A program made the translations under genes and the position numbers. From assembly GCA_030625885.1 (NCBI GenBank), contig DAOUPZ010000004.1, positions 1-64,000 on the forward strand: DNA of 64,000 nucleotides, written 5' to 3'. This stretch comes from Clostridia bacterium. Its GTDB lineage: Bacteria > Bacillota > DAOUPZ01. Below are positions 10,384 through 19,347 of the stretch, piece after piece (position 1 is the first letter of the stretch; each line of letters begins with the position of its first letter). A model generated the notes under the pieces. It had not been told where the DNA came from, searched no databases, and worked only from the letters and a program-made list of their open reading frames with translations.

Positions 10384-11637
10384 CTAAACCGTTTCCTTGA
10401 CTTTGACATTAAACAACTTCGGATTACGTAAAGCTTTAACACTTGTAATTAAATCTAAAAAGGTTTTAGTTACGAATACTGCCGTAAACATACTGCAAAT
10501 AATCCCTAAGCTCAACGTTACAGCAAATCCACGAACAGCGCCCGTTCCGAAGTAAAATAAAACAACGGCTGCAATAAAGGTGGTAATATTGGAATCTATG
10601 ATCGCTGTCAAAGCGCGTTTAAACCCACCATCAATAGCTGCTCCCAAAGATCTTCCATTACGAATCTCTTCTTTAATTCGTTCAAAAATGATAACGTTGG
10701 CATCTACCGCCATCCCAATCGATAAAACAAATCCAGCGATACCAGGAAGGGTTAAAACAGCCCCCATTGCAGCATGAGCTCCCAAAAGAATAATGACATA
10801 ACAAGCCAATGCGGTAACAGCCACTAATCCCGGGAGGCGATAGAAGAAAATCATAAATAAAGCAACCAGGCATAAACCAATCAAGCCTGCTTTAATACTT
10901 TTATCGATAGAATCCTGTCCCAAAGTCGGACCTACGGTTCTAACTTCCGCAATTTCAACTTTTAGCGGCAAAGCACCGGAACGTAATAAAACAGCTAGAT
11001 TTTCTGCTTCTTCTAATGTTTCACTTCCGCTGATTTGTGCTTTCCCATCTGTAATAGCGACTTGTACAGTCGGCATCTGAATCGGCTTTCCATCTAAAAA
11101 GATCGGTGCGATCTGCCCTACGCTTCGAGATGTCATTTCAGCAAACTTTTTCGTTCCCTCTTTATCGAGTTCAAATGTAACAATCGGTCTATTCGTTTGC
11201 GAATCAATCACTGCCCGTGCCTCTTCAAGCTCGGCACCTGTCAATACTGTATTGCCTTGCGGATCTTTAAACTCTAGATAAGCCGGCTTGTCCAAAAGTT
11301 CAATGGCTTCATCTGGATCCTTAACATCCGGTAATTCAATAATGATGCGATCCGTTCCCTGTTTCTGCAGCGTTGCTTCTGCTACACCCAGTTCATTGAC
11401 ACGGTTTTCTAATACTTCTTTTAAACTTAACATAGATTTATTATCAACCTTGGCTTGTTCGGTAGGTAACCCTTGTACCAAAATATGTGCCCCACCCCGC
11501 AAGTCTAATCCTAAGTTAATGTTCGGTTTGATATTACCATCCTCGTCTTTCTGATTGATCGGATACACCGCATACGCTGCAAGTGCCAAAATCAGTACAA
11601 TGAGTACTAATTTTAACCAAGTCTTCTTTTTCATCAT
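10384..11637 (-). CDS. secD: Protein translocase subunit SecD
   Basis: Partner of SecF in the SecDF export accessory complex. Features in order: an N-terminal helix (about residues 5-25), NLGLDLRGGAHILVQ at about 40-54, a periplasmic P1 domain reduced in size compared with Gram-negative SecD (417 aa against about 615), then five helices. The latter include the GMAVDANVIIFERIKEE motif carrying the conserved Asp implicated in proton or sodium coupling. It is first in a two-gene operon with secF. The start is one of two tandem ATG codons. Confidence 0.96.
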   Translation of the reverse strand: MMKKKTWLKLVLIVLILALAAYAVYPINQKDEDGNIKPNINLGLDLRGGAHILVQGLPTEQAKVDNKSMLSLKEVLENRVNELGVAEATLQKQGTDRIIIELPDVKDPDEAIELLDKPAYLEFKDPQGNTVLTGAELEEARAVIDSQTNRPIVTFELDKEGTKKFAEMTSRSVGQIAPIFLDGKPIQMPTVQVAITDGKAQISGSETLEEAENLAVLLRSGALPLKVEIAEVRTVGPTLGQDSIDKSIKAGLIGLCLVALFMIFFYRLPGLVAVTALACYVIILLGAHAAMGAVLTLPGIAGFVLSIGMAVDANVIIFERIKEEIRNGRSLGAAIDGGFKRALTAIIDSNITTFIAAVVLFYFGTGAVRGFAVTLSLGIICSMFTAVFVTKTFLDLITSVKALRNPKLFNVKVKETV

Positions 11638-11724
11638 CCATCCTCCCTTATTAATTAGCCTAAAACTTCTTTCCTAATTATAGCTCTGTGCCATAGGCTT
11701 GTCAATGCAACATCATATGTCCCA

Positions 11725-11749
11725 TAAGAAAATGCGGCATAAGCCGCAA
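11725..11749 (-). terminator. Terminator after the small basic membrane protein gene
   Basis: Minus-strand hairpin TTGCGGC/GCCGCAT followed by TTTTCTTAT, starting about 10 nt beyond the stop codon. Confidence 0.7.
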
Positions 11750-11758
11750 TGGTAATTT

Positions 11759-11995
11759 CTATTTCTTTTTACGCTTTTTGGGATGGTATTTTTTCTTGGT
11801 TCCTTTGTCAAAATTATGCTGAATGCGCGGCGGCCTTTTTGGTGGTTGCATTTTTGGCCCTCGCCATGCTGCAAATACAAAAAACGCAAAAATAAAGGCC
11901 ATAAACAAATAAAGCATCTTATGTTCTTTAATGTAAACTGCAAAATTTAACATCGCTAAAATAACAGAACCGATTATGAAAAACTTTTTTTGCAT
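11759..11995 (-). CDS. Small membrane protein with basic C-terminal tail
   Basis: A 78-aa protein I do not recognise. Two predicted transmembrane helices (about residues 4-22 and 28-45) are followed by a strongly basic tail ending KKKYHPKKRKKK. ATG is preceded by GGAGGGG at 7 nt and a terminator follows directly, so it is likely expressed. The tail could contact phospholipid head groups or nucleic acid, but nothing in the sequence settles this. It lies between the multidrug export gene and secD, all on the minus strand. Confidence 0.7.
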   Translation of the reverse strand: MQKKFFIIGSVILAMLNFAVYIKEHKMLYLFMAFIFAFFVFAAWRGPKMQPPKRPPRIQHNFDKGTKKKYHPKKRKKK

Positions 11996-12036
11996 CTCTC
12001 AACCCCTCCATTCATTAATAGATTATCCTGATAACA

Positions 12037-12603
12037 TCAAAATGATTGACCAAACACGCTAACGCCCATTTCCAATACGCTGATACCAATCCCCAAAAAG
12101 GTCATGATCACACCTGCTATCACAATACCTCCCATAATTGCAGGAAAAGCAAATTTAATAGGAATCCCGAAAAGACTAGCCGCAATAGCTGCTGTCCATG
12201 CGCCAGTCATCGGTAAGGGTATTGCCGTAAAAAAGATCAACCCTAATGGTCCATACTTTTTTATTTGCCTGCTCCGTCGCCGCGTTCGCTCGTAAAGCCA
12301 GCCAAAAAAACGGTAAAAAAATGGCGAACGTTTTAAATAAACATCCAGCGGCTCTAGCAAAATCAAAGCGGGTAATATGGGCATTAGGTTCCCTAATACA
12401 GCAAGCAAAAAGGTTTTGGTTGGATCAATACCCAGATATAATCCTAAGGGGATAGCGCCCCTTAATTCTGTAACAGGTATCGAAGCTGCTAAAAGTACCG
12501 TAATTTCTTTGGGCAGCAAAAAATAGTTTTCCAGTATTTCTACAATCACTACAAATATAATAATGAGCATAATACCCAGCCATAATCTTTTCTTAATTTC
12601 CAT
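12037..12603 (-). CDS. Putative small multidrug export protein (COG2426 family)
   Basis: Membrane protein of about 188 aa with four or five helices and the family signature VTELRGAIPLGLYLGIDP near residue 45, then GPLGLIFFTAIPLPMTGAWTA. The family is annotated as small multidrug export mainly by early bioinformatic assignment; the substrate is unknown. Start ATG at 12603 has GGAG 8 nt upstream; a GTG three codons earlier is less likely. It is followed 41 bp later by the small basic membrane protein gene. Confidence 0.85.
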   Translation of the reverse strand: MEIKKRLWLGIMLIIIFVVIVEILENYFLLPKEITVLLAASIPVTELRGAIPLGLYLGIDPTKTFLLAVLGNLMPILPALILLEPLDVYLKRSPFFYRFFGWLYERTRRRSRQIKKYGPLGLIFFTAIPLPMTGAWTAAIAASLFGIPIKFAFPAIMGGIVIAGVIMTFLGIGISVLEMGVSVFGQSF

Positions 12604-12642
12604 CCCATCCACTCCATTGAGTATGATTGTCTTCCTAATTAT

Positions 12643-12728
12643 TTAGGCATGTCCAAGAAAATAACCAGTCAGTATAGCTCAAAATATTTCTACAATCTTC
12701 GACTCGTTATTTTATTTACGATGCCTAA
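12643..12728. repeat. TTAGGCAT-ended palindromic element, copy 1
   Basis: An 86-bp element whose 28-bp ends are inverted repeats matching at 22 of 28 positions (TTAGGCAT outermost, then AAAATAAC and AGTC). The interior (AAAATATTTCTACAATCTTC) is a diverged form of the interior of the copies at 41399-41563 and 53699-53832. No coding capacity. It lies between divergent genes, so it could overlap promoters. Confidence 0.75.
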
Positions 12729-12940
12729 ATCAATTCGTTAAATGTATGTTATTTTCCTGCAGAAGGATTTGAAATTTTTTTCACGAATATGTCATTATAA
12801 AAAACAAAGATTAAAAAACGTTTAACGAGGAACGAATAACGAGCAATGAATAAAAAAAATGAGTAAAGAGGGAAACTGAGAATAACTTTAAGTCTAATAG
12901 TTATACTTTAAAATATGATACAAACATAAGGAGTCATACA

Positions 12941-13315
12941 ATGATTAAAGGAATTGGAATTGACATCATAGAAATTGAGCGAATTGAACATGCTATCAAT
13001 AAAAATGGTGATACCTTTATCTCACGTATTTTCACGAAGCAGGAAATCGCTTACTGTCAGAAAAAGAATGATGCCTGTCCTTTCTTTGCAGGGCATTTCG
13101 CTGCCAAAGAAGCCATTCTTAAAGCATTAGGAACAGGCCTTCGCCAAATTTCCTGGCAGGATATAGAAATCAATCATGATGCGTTAGGTAAGCCCTATGC
13201 TGTTTTTTCGACAACGATACAGCAGAACTTGAAAAACAGCGCCATTACGACCGTACATATTAGTATTTCTCACAGCCGCAATTATGCTGTGGCACAGGCA
13301 GTTATTGAAGGGTAG
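12941..13315 (+). CDS. acpS: Holo-[acyl-carrier-protein] synthase AcpS
   Basis: Transfers 4'-phosphopantetheine from CoA to acyl carrier protein. At 124 aa it matches the trimeric AcpS family. Magnesium ligand Asp8 lies in GIGIDIIEI and Glu57 in FAAKEAILKALGTG; ISISHSRNYAVAQAV forms the C-terminal strand-helix. An AAGGAG site precedes ATG by 8 nt. It is first of a plus-strand run with nnrD/nnrE; the acpS-nnrD adjacency is common in Firmicutes. Confidence 0.97.
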   Translation: MIKGIGIDIIEIERIEHAINKNGDTFISRIFTKQEIAYCQKKNDACPFFAGHFAAKEAILKALGTGLRQISWQDIEINHDALGKPYAVFSTTIQQNLKNSAITTVHISISHSRNYAVAQAVIEG

Positions 13316-13410
13316 GAAAGAAAGAGCCTGCGGCTCTTTCGGCAGGTAGCAGGTAGCACGCTCGCCTGGCTCGCTGTAGCAGGTAGGAAAAGATTAAAAC
13401 ACGAGGAATG
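13316..13410. repeat. Mosaic repeat zone after acpS
   Basis: Starts with hairpin AGAGCC-TGC-GGCTCT, which may terminate acpS transcription. It continues with GGCAGGTAGCAGGTAGCACG and CGCTCGCCTGGCTCGCTG, the reverse complement of the block at about 3489-3515. An ACACGAGGAATGA word links it to the zones near 25190, 38270, 38905 and 55360. Confidence 0.65.
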
Positions 13411-13421
13411 ATAAAACCCTA

Positions 13422-13476
13422 ATGCAAGAATGGGGACATTCCGTAAGGTACGCACGGTGTGTCCCCGTTATTGCAT
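13422..13476. repeat. 55-bp GGGGACA palindrome, copy 1
   Basis: Imperfect palindrome running from ATGCAAGAATGGGGACA to TGTCCCCGTTATTGCAT. Compared with the four other copies (25095, 34236, 38987, 48077) it is in the opposite orientation. The size, GC-rich core and scattered location resemble REP-type elements mobilised by Y1 (RAYT) transposases. No such gene is in this window. Confidence 0.8.
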
Positions 13477-13566
13477 GGAGGAAAAAGCAGGAAATATCAG
13501 CTAGAGACCTACCTCCTACCTGCTGTTCGCTACCTGCTTTTAATTTAATATAAGGAGATGGTACCC

Positions 13567-15126
13567 ATGAAGGTGCTTACTGGAGAAGAAATGCGCGGTG
13601 TTGATCGGACAGCTATTCAGGATCTTGGTATTCCTGGTCCGGTCCTTATGGAAAATGCCGGGGTACAAGTTGTTAAAGCCATTCAGGAAAATTTAGGTTC
13701 AATTCGCGACAAGCATATTGCCATCTTTATTGGCAGGGGTAACAATGGCGGGGATGGTTTTGTTGTGGCCAGACATATTGATAATCTCGGCGGTCATGCA
13801 CGAATCTATCTCCTCTCTCACCCAGATACCATTGAAGGAGATGCCAAGGTTAATCTTGATATTATTTCAAAAATGAATATTGAAATCATACCAGTCTACG
13901 ACGAAGAAAGCATTGATCAGATTGAACAAGAATTATTAGGCTTTGATATCATAATAGATGCTATTTTAGGCACAGGGATCAAAGGAACCGTTAAAGGTCA
14001 TTTTGCAGCTGTTATTGAAGTAATTAATAAAACACCTCGTTTTGTTATTGCTGTAGATATTCCATCTGGATTATCTACCGATACAGGACAAATCTGCGGT
14101 TGTTGCATACATGCGCAAAAAACCGTTACCTTTGCCCGTCCAAAGCTAGGTTTATTGCTTTATCCTGGCGTAGATTATGTGGGTGAATTGATCATAGCGG
14201 ACATTGGCATCCCGCCGGCAATTGAAGAAAACGACCAATTTAAAACAAGCCTCATAACACCCAAAATGCTCTCTCCTCAACTAGAAAAGCGCACTGGAGA
14301 TACCCATAAAGGCACCTATGGAAAAGCATTTATCTTAGCCGGTTCTCCCGGTTTTACCGGCGCAGCTGCCTTAGCAAGTCAAGCTGCCCTATTGAGCGGT
14401 GCTGGATTGGTCACAGCGGGTGTGCCAAAAAGTCTTAATCCGATACTGGAAACCAAACTAACAGAAGTCATGACATTACCATTACCTGAAACATCAGACG
14501 GCACGCTGGCACTCAGCGCTTTAGATACGATTCTTTCCTTTGCAAAATCCGCTCAATCACTTGCTTTTGGGCCCGGTGTCTCCTTGCATGAAGAACTTTT
14601 TGTATTGTTAAAAGAACTGATTAAACAAACACCCGTTCCTATGGTCATTGATGCGGATGGTTTGAACCTGATCGCCAAAAATCCTGATATTTTAAAGGAA
14701 GCCAATGCACCGATCATTTTAACACCTCATCCGGGAGAAATGGCACGGCTCGTAGGAACCACCATTCCTGAAATTCAAAGTAACCGCCTAACCATTGCTC
14801 GAAATTTTGCCAAAAACTATCAGGTTATATTGGTTTTAAAAGGTGCTCACACCTTAATCGCCAGACCAGATGGACAAATCTTTATCAATACAACGGGTAA
14901 CCCTGGCATGTCATCTGGTGGAACCGGAGATGTTCTGACGGGATTGATGGCAGGGCTTATAGCACAAAAGTTTGAGCCTGCTTTTGCAGCAATTACCAGT
15001 GTTTATCTGCACGGCCTTGCCGGGGACCAAGCTGCAGTAAAAAAAGGAGAACGCAGCTTAATTGCTTCAGATCTGCTGGAGCAACTACCAGACATAATAC
15101 AGGAAATGGAGAAAATTGATGGTTGA
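13567..15126 (+). CDS. nnrD: Bifunctional NAD(P)H-hydrate epimerase / ADP-dependent dehydratase
   Basis: Repairs hydrated NAD(P)H. The N-terminal YjeF_N/NnrE domain (about residues 1-210) carries GRGNNGGDGFVVARH, a DAILGTG motif and the VAVDIPSGLSTDTG segment. The C-terminal ribokinase-like NnrD domain (about 225-515) ends with NTTGNPGMSSGGTGDVLTG, the ADP/ATP-binding and catalytic Asp motif. Start ATG at 13567 has AAGGAG 9 nt upstream; the ATG at 13558 directly abuts the Shine-Dalgarno sequence and is unlikely. The fused form of about 519 aa is the usual one. Repeat modules flank both sides. Confidence 0.95.
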   Translation: MKVLTGEEMRGVDRTAIQDLGIPGPVLMENAGVQVVKAIQENLGSIRDKHIAIFIGRGNNGGDGFVVARHIDNLGGHARIYLLSHPDTIEGDAKVNLDIISKMNIEIIPVYDEESIDQIEQELLGFDIIIDAILGTGIKGTVKGHFAAVIEVINKTPRFVIAVDIPSGLSTDTGQICGCCIHAQKTVTFARPKLGLLLYPGVDYVGELIIADIGIPPAIEENDQFKTSLITPKMLSPQLEKRTGDTHKGTYGKAFILAGSPGFTGAAALASQAALLSGAGLVTAGVPKSLNPILETKLTEVMTLPLPETSDGTLALSALDTILSFAKSAQSLAFGPGVSLHEELFVLLKELIKQTPVPMVIDADGLNLIAKNPDILKEANAPIILTPHPGEMARLVGTTIPEIQSNRLTIARNFAKNYQVILVLKGAHTLIARPDGQIFINTTGNPGMSSGGTGDVLTGLMAGLIAQKFEPAFAAITSVYLHGLAGDQAAVKKGERSLIASDLLEQLPDIIQEMEKIDG

Positions 15127-15127
15127 A

Positions 15128-15255
15128 AGATGGAAGATCGCTCTCTGCGTTCGCTGAAAGAGGAACGATCGCTCCCTTTAGTCGCTGAACGATAAAAGAT
15201 AAAAGCTGAAGGCTAAAGGCTGAAAGCTTAAGGCTAAAAGATAAAGGATAACGAA
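15128..15255. repeat. Mosaic repeat zone between nnrD and the HgdB-like gene
   Basis: GATCGCTCTCTGCGTTCGCT and GATCGCTCCCTTTAGTCGCT are the reverse complements of the two modules found at 3582-3645. They are followed by a purine-rich run of AAGGCTAAAGGCTGAAAG-type words. No ORF. The zone ends shortly before the AAAGGAGATGAG ribosome-binding site of the next gene. Confidence 0.65.
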
Positions 15256-15275
15256 TACAGAAAGGAGATGAGTTT

Positions 15276-16259
15276 ATGAAAAAATATATTGGTCTTACAA
15301 CTACTGTACCCATTGAAGTACTCTTCGCTGCCGGAGATATTCCGGTAGACATTAATAATATATTTATTAACGATCAGGACGCATCAAAACGGGTGGAAGA
15401 AGCAGAACTTGCAGGCTATCCCCGCAACGTATGCGGGTGGATTAAAGGGTTGTATGCCACTGTCTTGCAAAAAGAAAAAATTAAGAAAGTGATTGCTGTT
15501 ACCCAAGGAGATTGCAGCAATACACATGCCTTAATGGAAACATGGCAACTCAAAGGAATCGAAATTATTCCCTTTGATTTTCCCTATAATCGTGATCCTG
15601 ATTTGCTAAAAATGCAAATTGATAAGCTGATCACACATTTTAATACAACTTGGAAAAAAGTCCTTGAAACCAAAAATGAATTGGATAAAATCCGTTCGCT
15701 TGTACATGAAATTGACCGGCTTACCTGGGAAACCAATCAAGTCAGTGGTTTTCATAATCATTTGTACCAAGTCAGTTGCAGCGATTTTAACCATAACCCA
15801 CAAACCTTTAAAACCCAGGCTCAATCATTCATTGAAAAAGCAAAAGCACAACAACCTTATCCAAATGACGAAATCCGTTTGGGATTTATCGGTGTCCCAC
15901 CCATCATTAGCAATCTCTATGAATACCTAGAGAAAAAAGATGCCCGGGTTATTTTCAATGAAGTACAACGCCAATTCAGTATGCCCAATAAAACAGATGA
16001 TATTATAGAACAATATCGTCTTTATACTTACCCTTATGACGTATTTGCCCGTATTGAAGATATTCAGCAAGAAATCAAACGGCGAAACATTCATGGTATT
16101 ATCCATTATGCCCAAAGCTTCTGTTTCCGCCAAATTGAAGACCTGATTTTCCGGCAAAAATTAAATGTACCGATCTTAACCCTGGAAGGGGATAAACCTG
16201 GTCCATTAGATGCCCGCAGTACCATGCGTATAGATAGCTTTCTTGAAATGTTGAGGTGA
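15276..16259 (+). CDS. 2-hydroxyacyl-CoA dehydratase (HgdB/FldC/BcrB) family protein
   Basis: A 327-aa member of the family that includes 2-hydroxyglutaryl-CoA dehydratase, benzoyl-CoA reductase subunits and double-cubane cluster proteins (DCCP). Visible cysteines likely to hold an iron-sulfur cluster are Cys53 (NVCGW), Cys80 (QGDCSNTH) and one in YAQSFCFRQIE near residue 285. It is shorter than typical HgdB/DCCP subunits (about 370-430 aa) and has no second dehydratase subunit beside it. It is followed after 4 bp by its putative ATP-dependent activase. The substrate is unknown; low-potential reduction of a small molecule, as proposed for DCCP, fits better than amino-acid fermentation because no CoA-transferase or dehydrogenase genes are nearby. 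Confidence 0.8.
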   Translation: MKKYIGLTTTVPIEVLFAAGDIPVDINNIFINDQDASKRVEEAELAGYPRNVCGWIKGLYATVLQKEKIKKVIAVTQGDCSNTHALMETWQLKGIEIIPFDFPYNRDPDLLKMQIDKLITHFNTTWKKVLETKNELDKIRSLVHEIDRLTWETNQVSGFHNHLYQVSCSDFNHNPQTFKTQAQSFIEKAKAQQPYPNDEIRLGFIGVPPIISNLYEYLEKKDARVIFNEVQRQFSMPNKTDDIIEQYRLYTYPYDVFARIEDIQQEIKRRNIHGIIHYAQSFCFRQIEDLIFRQKLNVPILTLEGDKPGPLDARSTMRIDSFLEMLR

Positions 16260-16263
16260 TAAA

Positions 16264-17031
16264 ATGAAATGCGGCATTGACTTAGGCAGTCGTTATGTAA
16301 AAATTGTCTGTATACAAGATAAGACTGTTGCTTTTACACAAAAATATAGTACTATAGAATTCTATCGACATTATGGAAAATTAATTAACCATGAGTTGAA
16401 CATTGATTTTGGAAAACTTGGTCTACCAGCAGAAGTTTCACCCCAAAACATAACTTCTACAGGTTACGGACGTAATACCCTAAAAATTCACGATGCCAAT
16501 ATGATCTCCGAATTAAAAGCCCATACGCTGGGCGCCTGTTTTCAAACCGGATTAACCGATTTTACGCTTCTTGACTTGGGCGGCCAGGATAGCAAAGTCA
16601 TTAAAGTCAGACAGGGAAAAATGGTTGATTTTCAAACCAATGATAAATGCGCGGCCAGTTCGGGGCGATTTTTAGAAAATATGGCTCATGTATTGGATGT
16701 TGATCTCACTGAGCTCAGTCAGCATTATGAACATCCGGTAGATATCAGTACGACTTGTGCCATCTTTGCTGAATCAGAGCTCATTGGCAAAGTCATCGAA
16801 GGCCACCCTCTGGATCAATTATGCGCCGGTGTAAACTACTCCATCATTAAGCGCATTAAGCCTATGCTGCAAAGTTTAATGAGTCCGATCCTCGTCTTTA
16901 CAGGCGGGGTCGCGAAAAACCAGGCCATTCAAACCCTATTGAAGCAAGAGCTGGCTATTGAAGAACTGATCATCCCGCCTCATCCTCAATATAATGGAGC
17001 AATTGGATGCTGTTTTTCAGTTGACAGTTGA
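16264..17031 (+). CDS. HgdC/BadF-type ATP-dependent activase
   Basis: A 255-aa ASKHA-fold ATPase that injects electrons into the partner dehydratase through a [4Fe-4S] cluster at its dimer interface. The N-terminal phosphate loop is GIDLGSRYVK (4-13) and the second ATP motif is LLDLGGQDSKVIKV. Cys129 (NDKCAASSGRF) and Cys165 (TTCAIFAESE) correspond to the two cluster cysteines of the family. GGVAKN is present near the C-terminus. Start ATG lies 4 nt after the upstream stop, with a TTGAGGTG site inside that gene. The last codons and the stop lie in an intergenic repeat (17019-17043), so the C-terminal tail may have been changed by repeat insertion. Confidence 0.92.
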   Translation: MKCGIDLGSRYVKIVCIQDKTVAFTQKYSTIEFYRHYGKLINHELNIDFGKLGLPAEVSPQNITSTGYGRNTLKIHDANMISELKAHTLGACFQTGLTDFTLLDLGGQDSKVIKVRQGKMVDFQTNDKCAASSGRFLENMAHVLDVDLTELSQHYEHPVDISTTCAIFAESELIGKVIEGHPLDQLCAGVNYSIIKRIKPMLQSLMSPILVFTGGVAKNQAIQTLLKQELAIEELIIPPHPQYNGAIGCCFSVDS

Positions 17032-17043
17032 TAGTGGACAGTT
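17019..17043. repeat. 25-bp AGTTGACAG...GGACAGTT repeat, copy 1
   Basis: The 25-bp string at 17019-17043 is identical to 40125-40149. Its first part overlaps the activase reading frame and supplies the stop codon TGA (17029-17031). Each copy lies about 100-150 bp before a copy of the 148-bp inverted-repeat element. Confidence 0.7.
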
Positions 17044-17141
17044 GACAGTTAAATGATTAAGAAATCCTTCAGAAAAGAAATAAGTTGGCAGCGTGAAGCT
17101 ACTAAAAGGGAAAAGCAAAAAAACTTAAGTAGTAAAATATG

Positions 17142-17308
17142 ACATTAGGTATGGTTATGCTGGAAGGCAGCTTATCGCGTCGATGACCTCAGTAATATCA
17201 CATATTATCCCGTCATACTTCATGAGTACCACCTTACTATATTGTACAAACTTTTTCAGCTTAAAAGATAACTGGAAGCATAACCATACCTAAGTACAAA
17301 CCTAACAT
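17142..17308 (+). repeat. 148-bp inverted-repeat element, copy A
   Basis: Core 17145-17293 is bounded by a perfect 17-bp inverted repeat (TTAGGTATGGTTATGCT at 17145-17161; complement at 17277-17293). Inside each arm lies a GGA triplet facing a GGA triplet, then an inner helix region. The single-stranded-looking interior TTATCGCGTCG and ACTTCATGAGTA is conserved in copies B (40292) and C (46128). Conservation extends outward to ACATTAGG and GTACAAACCT. No ORF. All three close copies have the same orientation. Confidence 0.85.
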
Positions 17309-17323
17309 AAAAACAATTTTATT

Positions 17324-17349
17324 AAAAAGGCCAGGCAATTATGCCTGGT
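17324..17349 (-). terminator. trp operon terminator overlapping the trpA stop
   Basis: Minus-strand hairpin CCAGGCAT/TTGCCTGG followed by CCTTTTT. The trpA stop codon lies in the loop side of the hairpin, so translation to the end of trpA would enter the terminator stem. Confidence 0.85.
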
Positions 17350-18139
17350 CTAATGCTTTTCTGAGCGACAACACAAAATCATAAACCTTCTCTCGCATCT
17401 CCTCAACACGCTTACTGCTTTCCATTTGTTTTACAATCGCACTCCCCACAATAAACCCTTCTGCTAAATGCTTGAGTTTCTTGATGGATTCCGGCCCGGA
17501 TATCCCAAAACCAATGGCGCGAGGCAAAGCCGTGGCTTCTTTGACTTCATCCATAAAATCTTGTAATTTATTATGAAAAGTTTGGCGCATACCGGTCACA
17601 CCCATAGAAGAAACACAATAAACAAATCCCTGCGCCTCGTTGACAATCCTTGCAATTCGCTCACCGGAAGTGGGTGCCGCCAGTGGAATCATATTGATCC
17701 CGTAATGCTTAGCTAATGCTGCCAATTCGGTCCGCTCTTCCAAAGGCAGGTCGGGAACAATGATGCCATCTACCCCTGCGGCAACAATATTCTTGATAAA
17801 CCGCGCCTGACCGTACTTAAATATGGAATTGAAATAAACCAGCAATATCAGGGGAATCTCTGTATCCTGGCGGATAGCAGCTGCCAGTTCAAGAACTGTC
17901 TGAATACATGTTCCTGCTGCCAGTGACCGCTGCGCAGCAGCTTGAATAATCGTTCCATCCGCCAAAGGATCCGCATAGGGAATCCCCAGTTCTATAATAT
18001 CTGCCCCGCCATCTACCATTGCCAGAACGATATCTTTTGTCGCCTCCGGGTTAGGATCCCCTGCTACCACAAAAGGAATCAACGCTTGACGCTTCGCAGC
18101 TTGCAACGCTTGAAACTTCTTATCTATTCTATTTTCCAT
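17339..18139 (-). CDS. trpA: Tryptophan synthase alpha subunit
   Basis: Cleaves indole-3-glycerol phosphate to indole and glyceraldehyde-3-phosphate and channels indole to TrpB. The catalytic Glu is in [10 protein letters not shown] and the catalytic Asp in the following [17 protein letters not shown] and GFGISG (phosphate binding) are intact. Start ATG at 18139 gives 266 aa, the normal length, has GGGGAGAAG upstream and overlaps trpB by 11 bp, implying translational coupling. A longer frame from 18208 lies within trpB. It is the last gene of the trp operon. Confidence 0.97.
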   Translation of the reverse strand: MENRIDKKFQALQAAKRQALIPFVVAGDPNPEATKDIVLAMVDGGADIIELGIPYADPLADGTIIQAAAQRSLAAGTCIQTVLELAAAIRQDTEIPLILLVYFNSIFKYGQARFIKNIVAAGVDGIIVPDLPLEERTELAALAKHYGINMIPLAAPTSGERIARIVNEAQGFVYCVSSMGVTGMRQTFHNKLQDFMDEVKEATALPRAIGFGISGPESIKKLKHLAEGFIVGSAIVKQMESSKRVEEMREKVYDFVLSLRKALDQA

Positions 18140-19328
18140 TTTCTTCTCCCCCCAATACTTTAGCAACCGTTTCCACATCTTTGTCGCCTCGACCCGATAG
18201 ATTGACAATTATGATTTCTTCTTTAGCCGTTTGCGGTGCAAACTTCATAGCATAAGCAATAGCATGGGCACTTTCCAAAGCCGGAATAATACCTTCGATT
18301 TCCGCCAGCGTTTGAAAACCCGCAATGGCTTCATCATCTGTAACAGCCACATATTCTGCCCGCCCTGATTGATGATAATACGCATGCTCGGGACCAATAC
18401 CAGGATAATCCAAACCAGCGGATATAGAGTAAACCGGATCAATTTGTCCCTCTTCATTCTGCAGCAAATAGGTCATCATGCCATGCAGCACCCCGACTGT
18501 GCCGCCATTAATAGATGCGGCATGAAGTGGTGTATCGATCCCTTTGCCAGCTGCTTCCACACCGATCATCCTAACCGTTTTATCCTCATAGAAAGGATAA
18601 AATAGTCCCATGGCATTACTGCCCCCGCCGACACAGGCAATCAAATACTCCGGCAGCCTTCCTTCCTGCTCTAATATTTGCGCTTTCGCTTCCTGGCCGA
18701 TAATTTTCTGAAAATCACGTACCATTGATGGATAAGGATGCGGCCCGACAACCGAACCAATAACATAAAACGTATCTTCCACCCGCGCGACCCATGTCCT
18801 GATCGCTTCACTCGTTGCGTCTTTTAACGTACCTGTCCCTGCTTCCACAACCTTTACTTTTGCCCCCAGCAGCTTCATCCGAAAAACATTTAAACGCTGC
18901 CGCTCGACATCTTCCTTCCCCATATATACTTCACATTCCAGACCGAACATGGCACAAACCGTAGCCGTCGCCACCCCATGCTGGCCGGCTCCCGTTTCCG
19001 CAATAATTCTTTTTTTACCCATGCGCCTGGCCAAGATCACCTGTCCCAATACGTTATTTATTTTATGCGCGCCGGTATGGTTCAAATCTTCTCTTTTTAA
19101 ATATATTTTTGCCCCGCCCAGTTTCTCTGTCAATCGTTTGGCATAATACAAGGGTGATGGTCTGCCCGTATATTCTCTTAAATACATCATATACTCATCA
19201 TAAAACTTATTGTCTTTTACACATTTTTGATATTCTCTTTCTAATTCCAGCAAAGCATTCATGACGGTCTCCGGTACATACTGCCCCCCGAAAACACCAA
19301 ATCGCCCCTGTTTTTGTGCTATAGACAT
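18129..19328 (-). CDS. trpB: Tryptophan synthase beta subunit
   Basis: PLP enzyme that condenses indole with serine. The 399-aa TrpB1-type protein has the PLP lysine in [11 protein letters not shown], the GQHGVATA segment, and the C-terminal GGGSNAMG phosphate cradle. It lies 19 bp after the DAHP synthase gene and overlaps trpA by 11 bp. The trpB-trpA pair ends the operon. Confidence 0.98.
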   Translation of the reverse strand: MSIAQKQGRFGVFGGQYVPETVMNALLELEREYQKCVKDNKFYDEYMMYLREYTGRPSPLYYAKRLTEKLGGAKIYLKREDLNHTGAHKINNVLGQVILARRMGKKRIIAETGAGQHGVATATVCAMFGLECEVYMGKEDVERQRLNVFRMKLLGAKVKVVEAGTGTLKDATSEAIRTWVARVEDTFYVIGSVVGPHPYPSMVRDFQKIIGQEAKAQILEQEGRLPEYLIACVGGGSNAMGLFYPFYEDKTVRMIGVEAAGKGIDTPLHAASINGGTVGVLHGMMTYLLQNEEGQIDPVYSISAGLDYPGIGPEHAYYHQSGRAEYVAVTDDEAIAGFQTLAEIEGIIPALESAHAIAYAMKFAPQTAKEEIIIVNLSGRGDKDVETVAKVLGGEENGK

Positions 19329-19347
19329 TCGATCTCCACCTTTCTAA

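Noticed and set aside
13316-13550. CRISPR array
   Set aside because: Repeated words here and in the other mosaic zones are not evenly spaced, have no unique spacers of constant length, and no cas gene is present.
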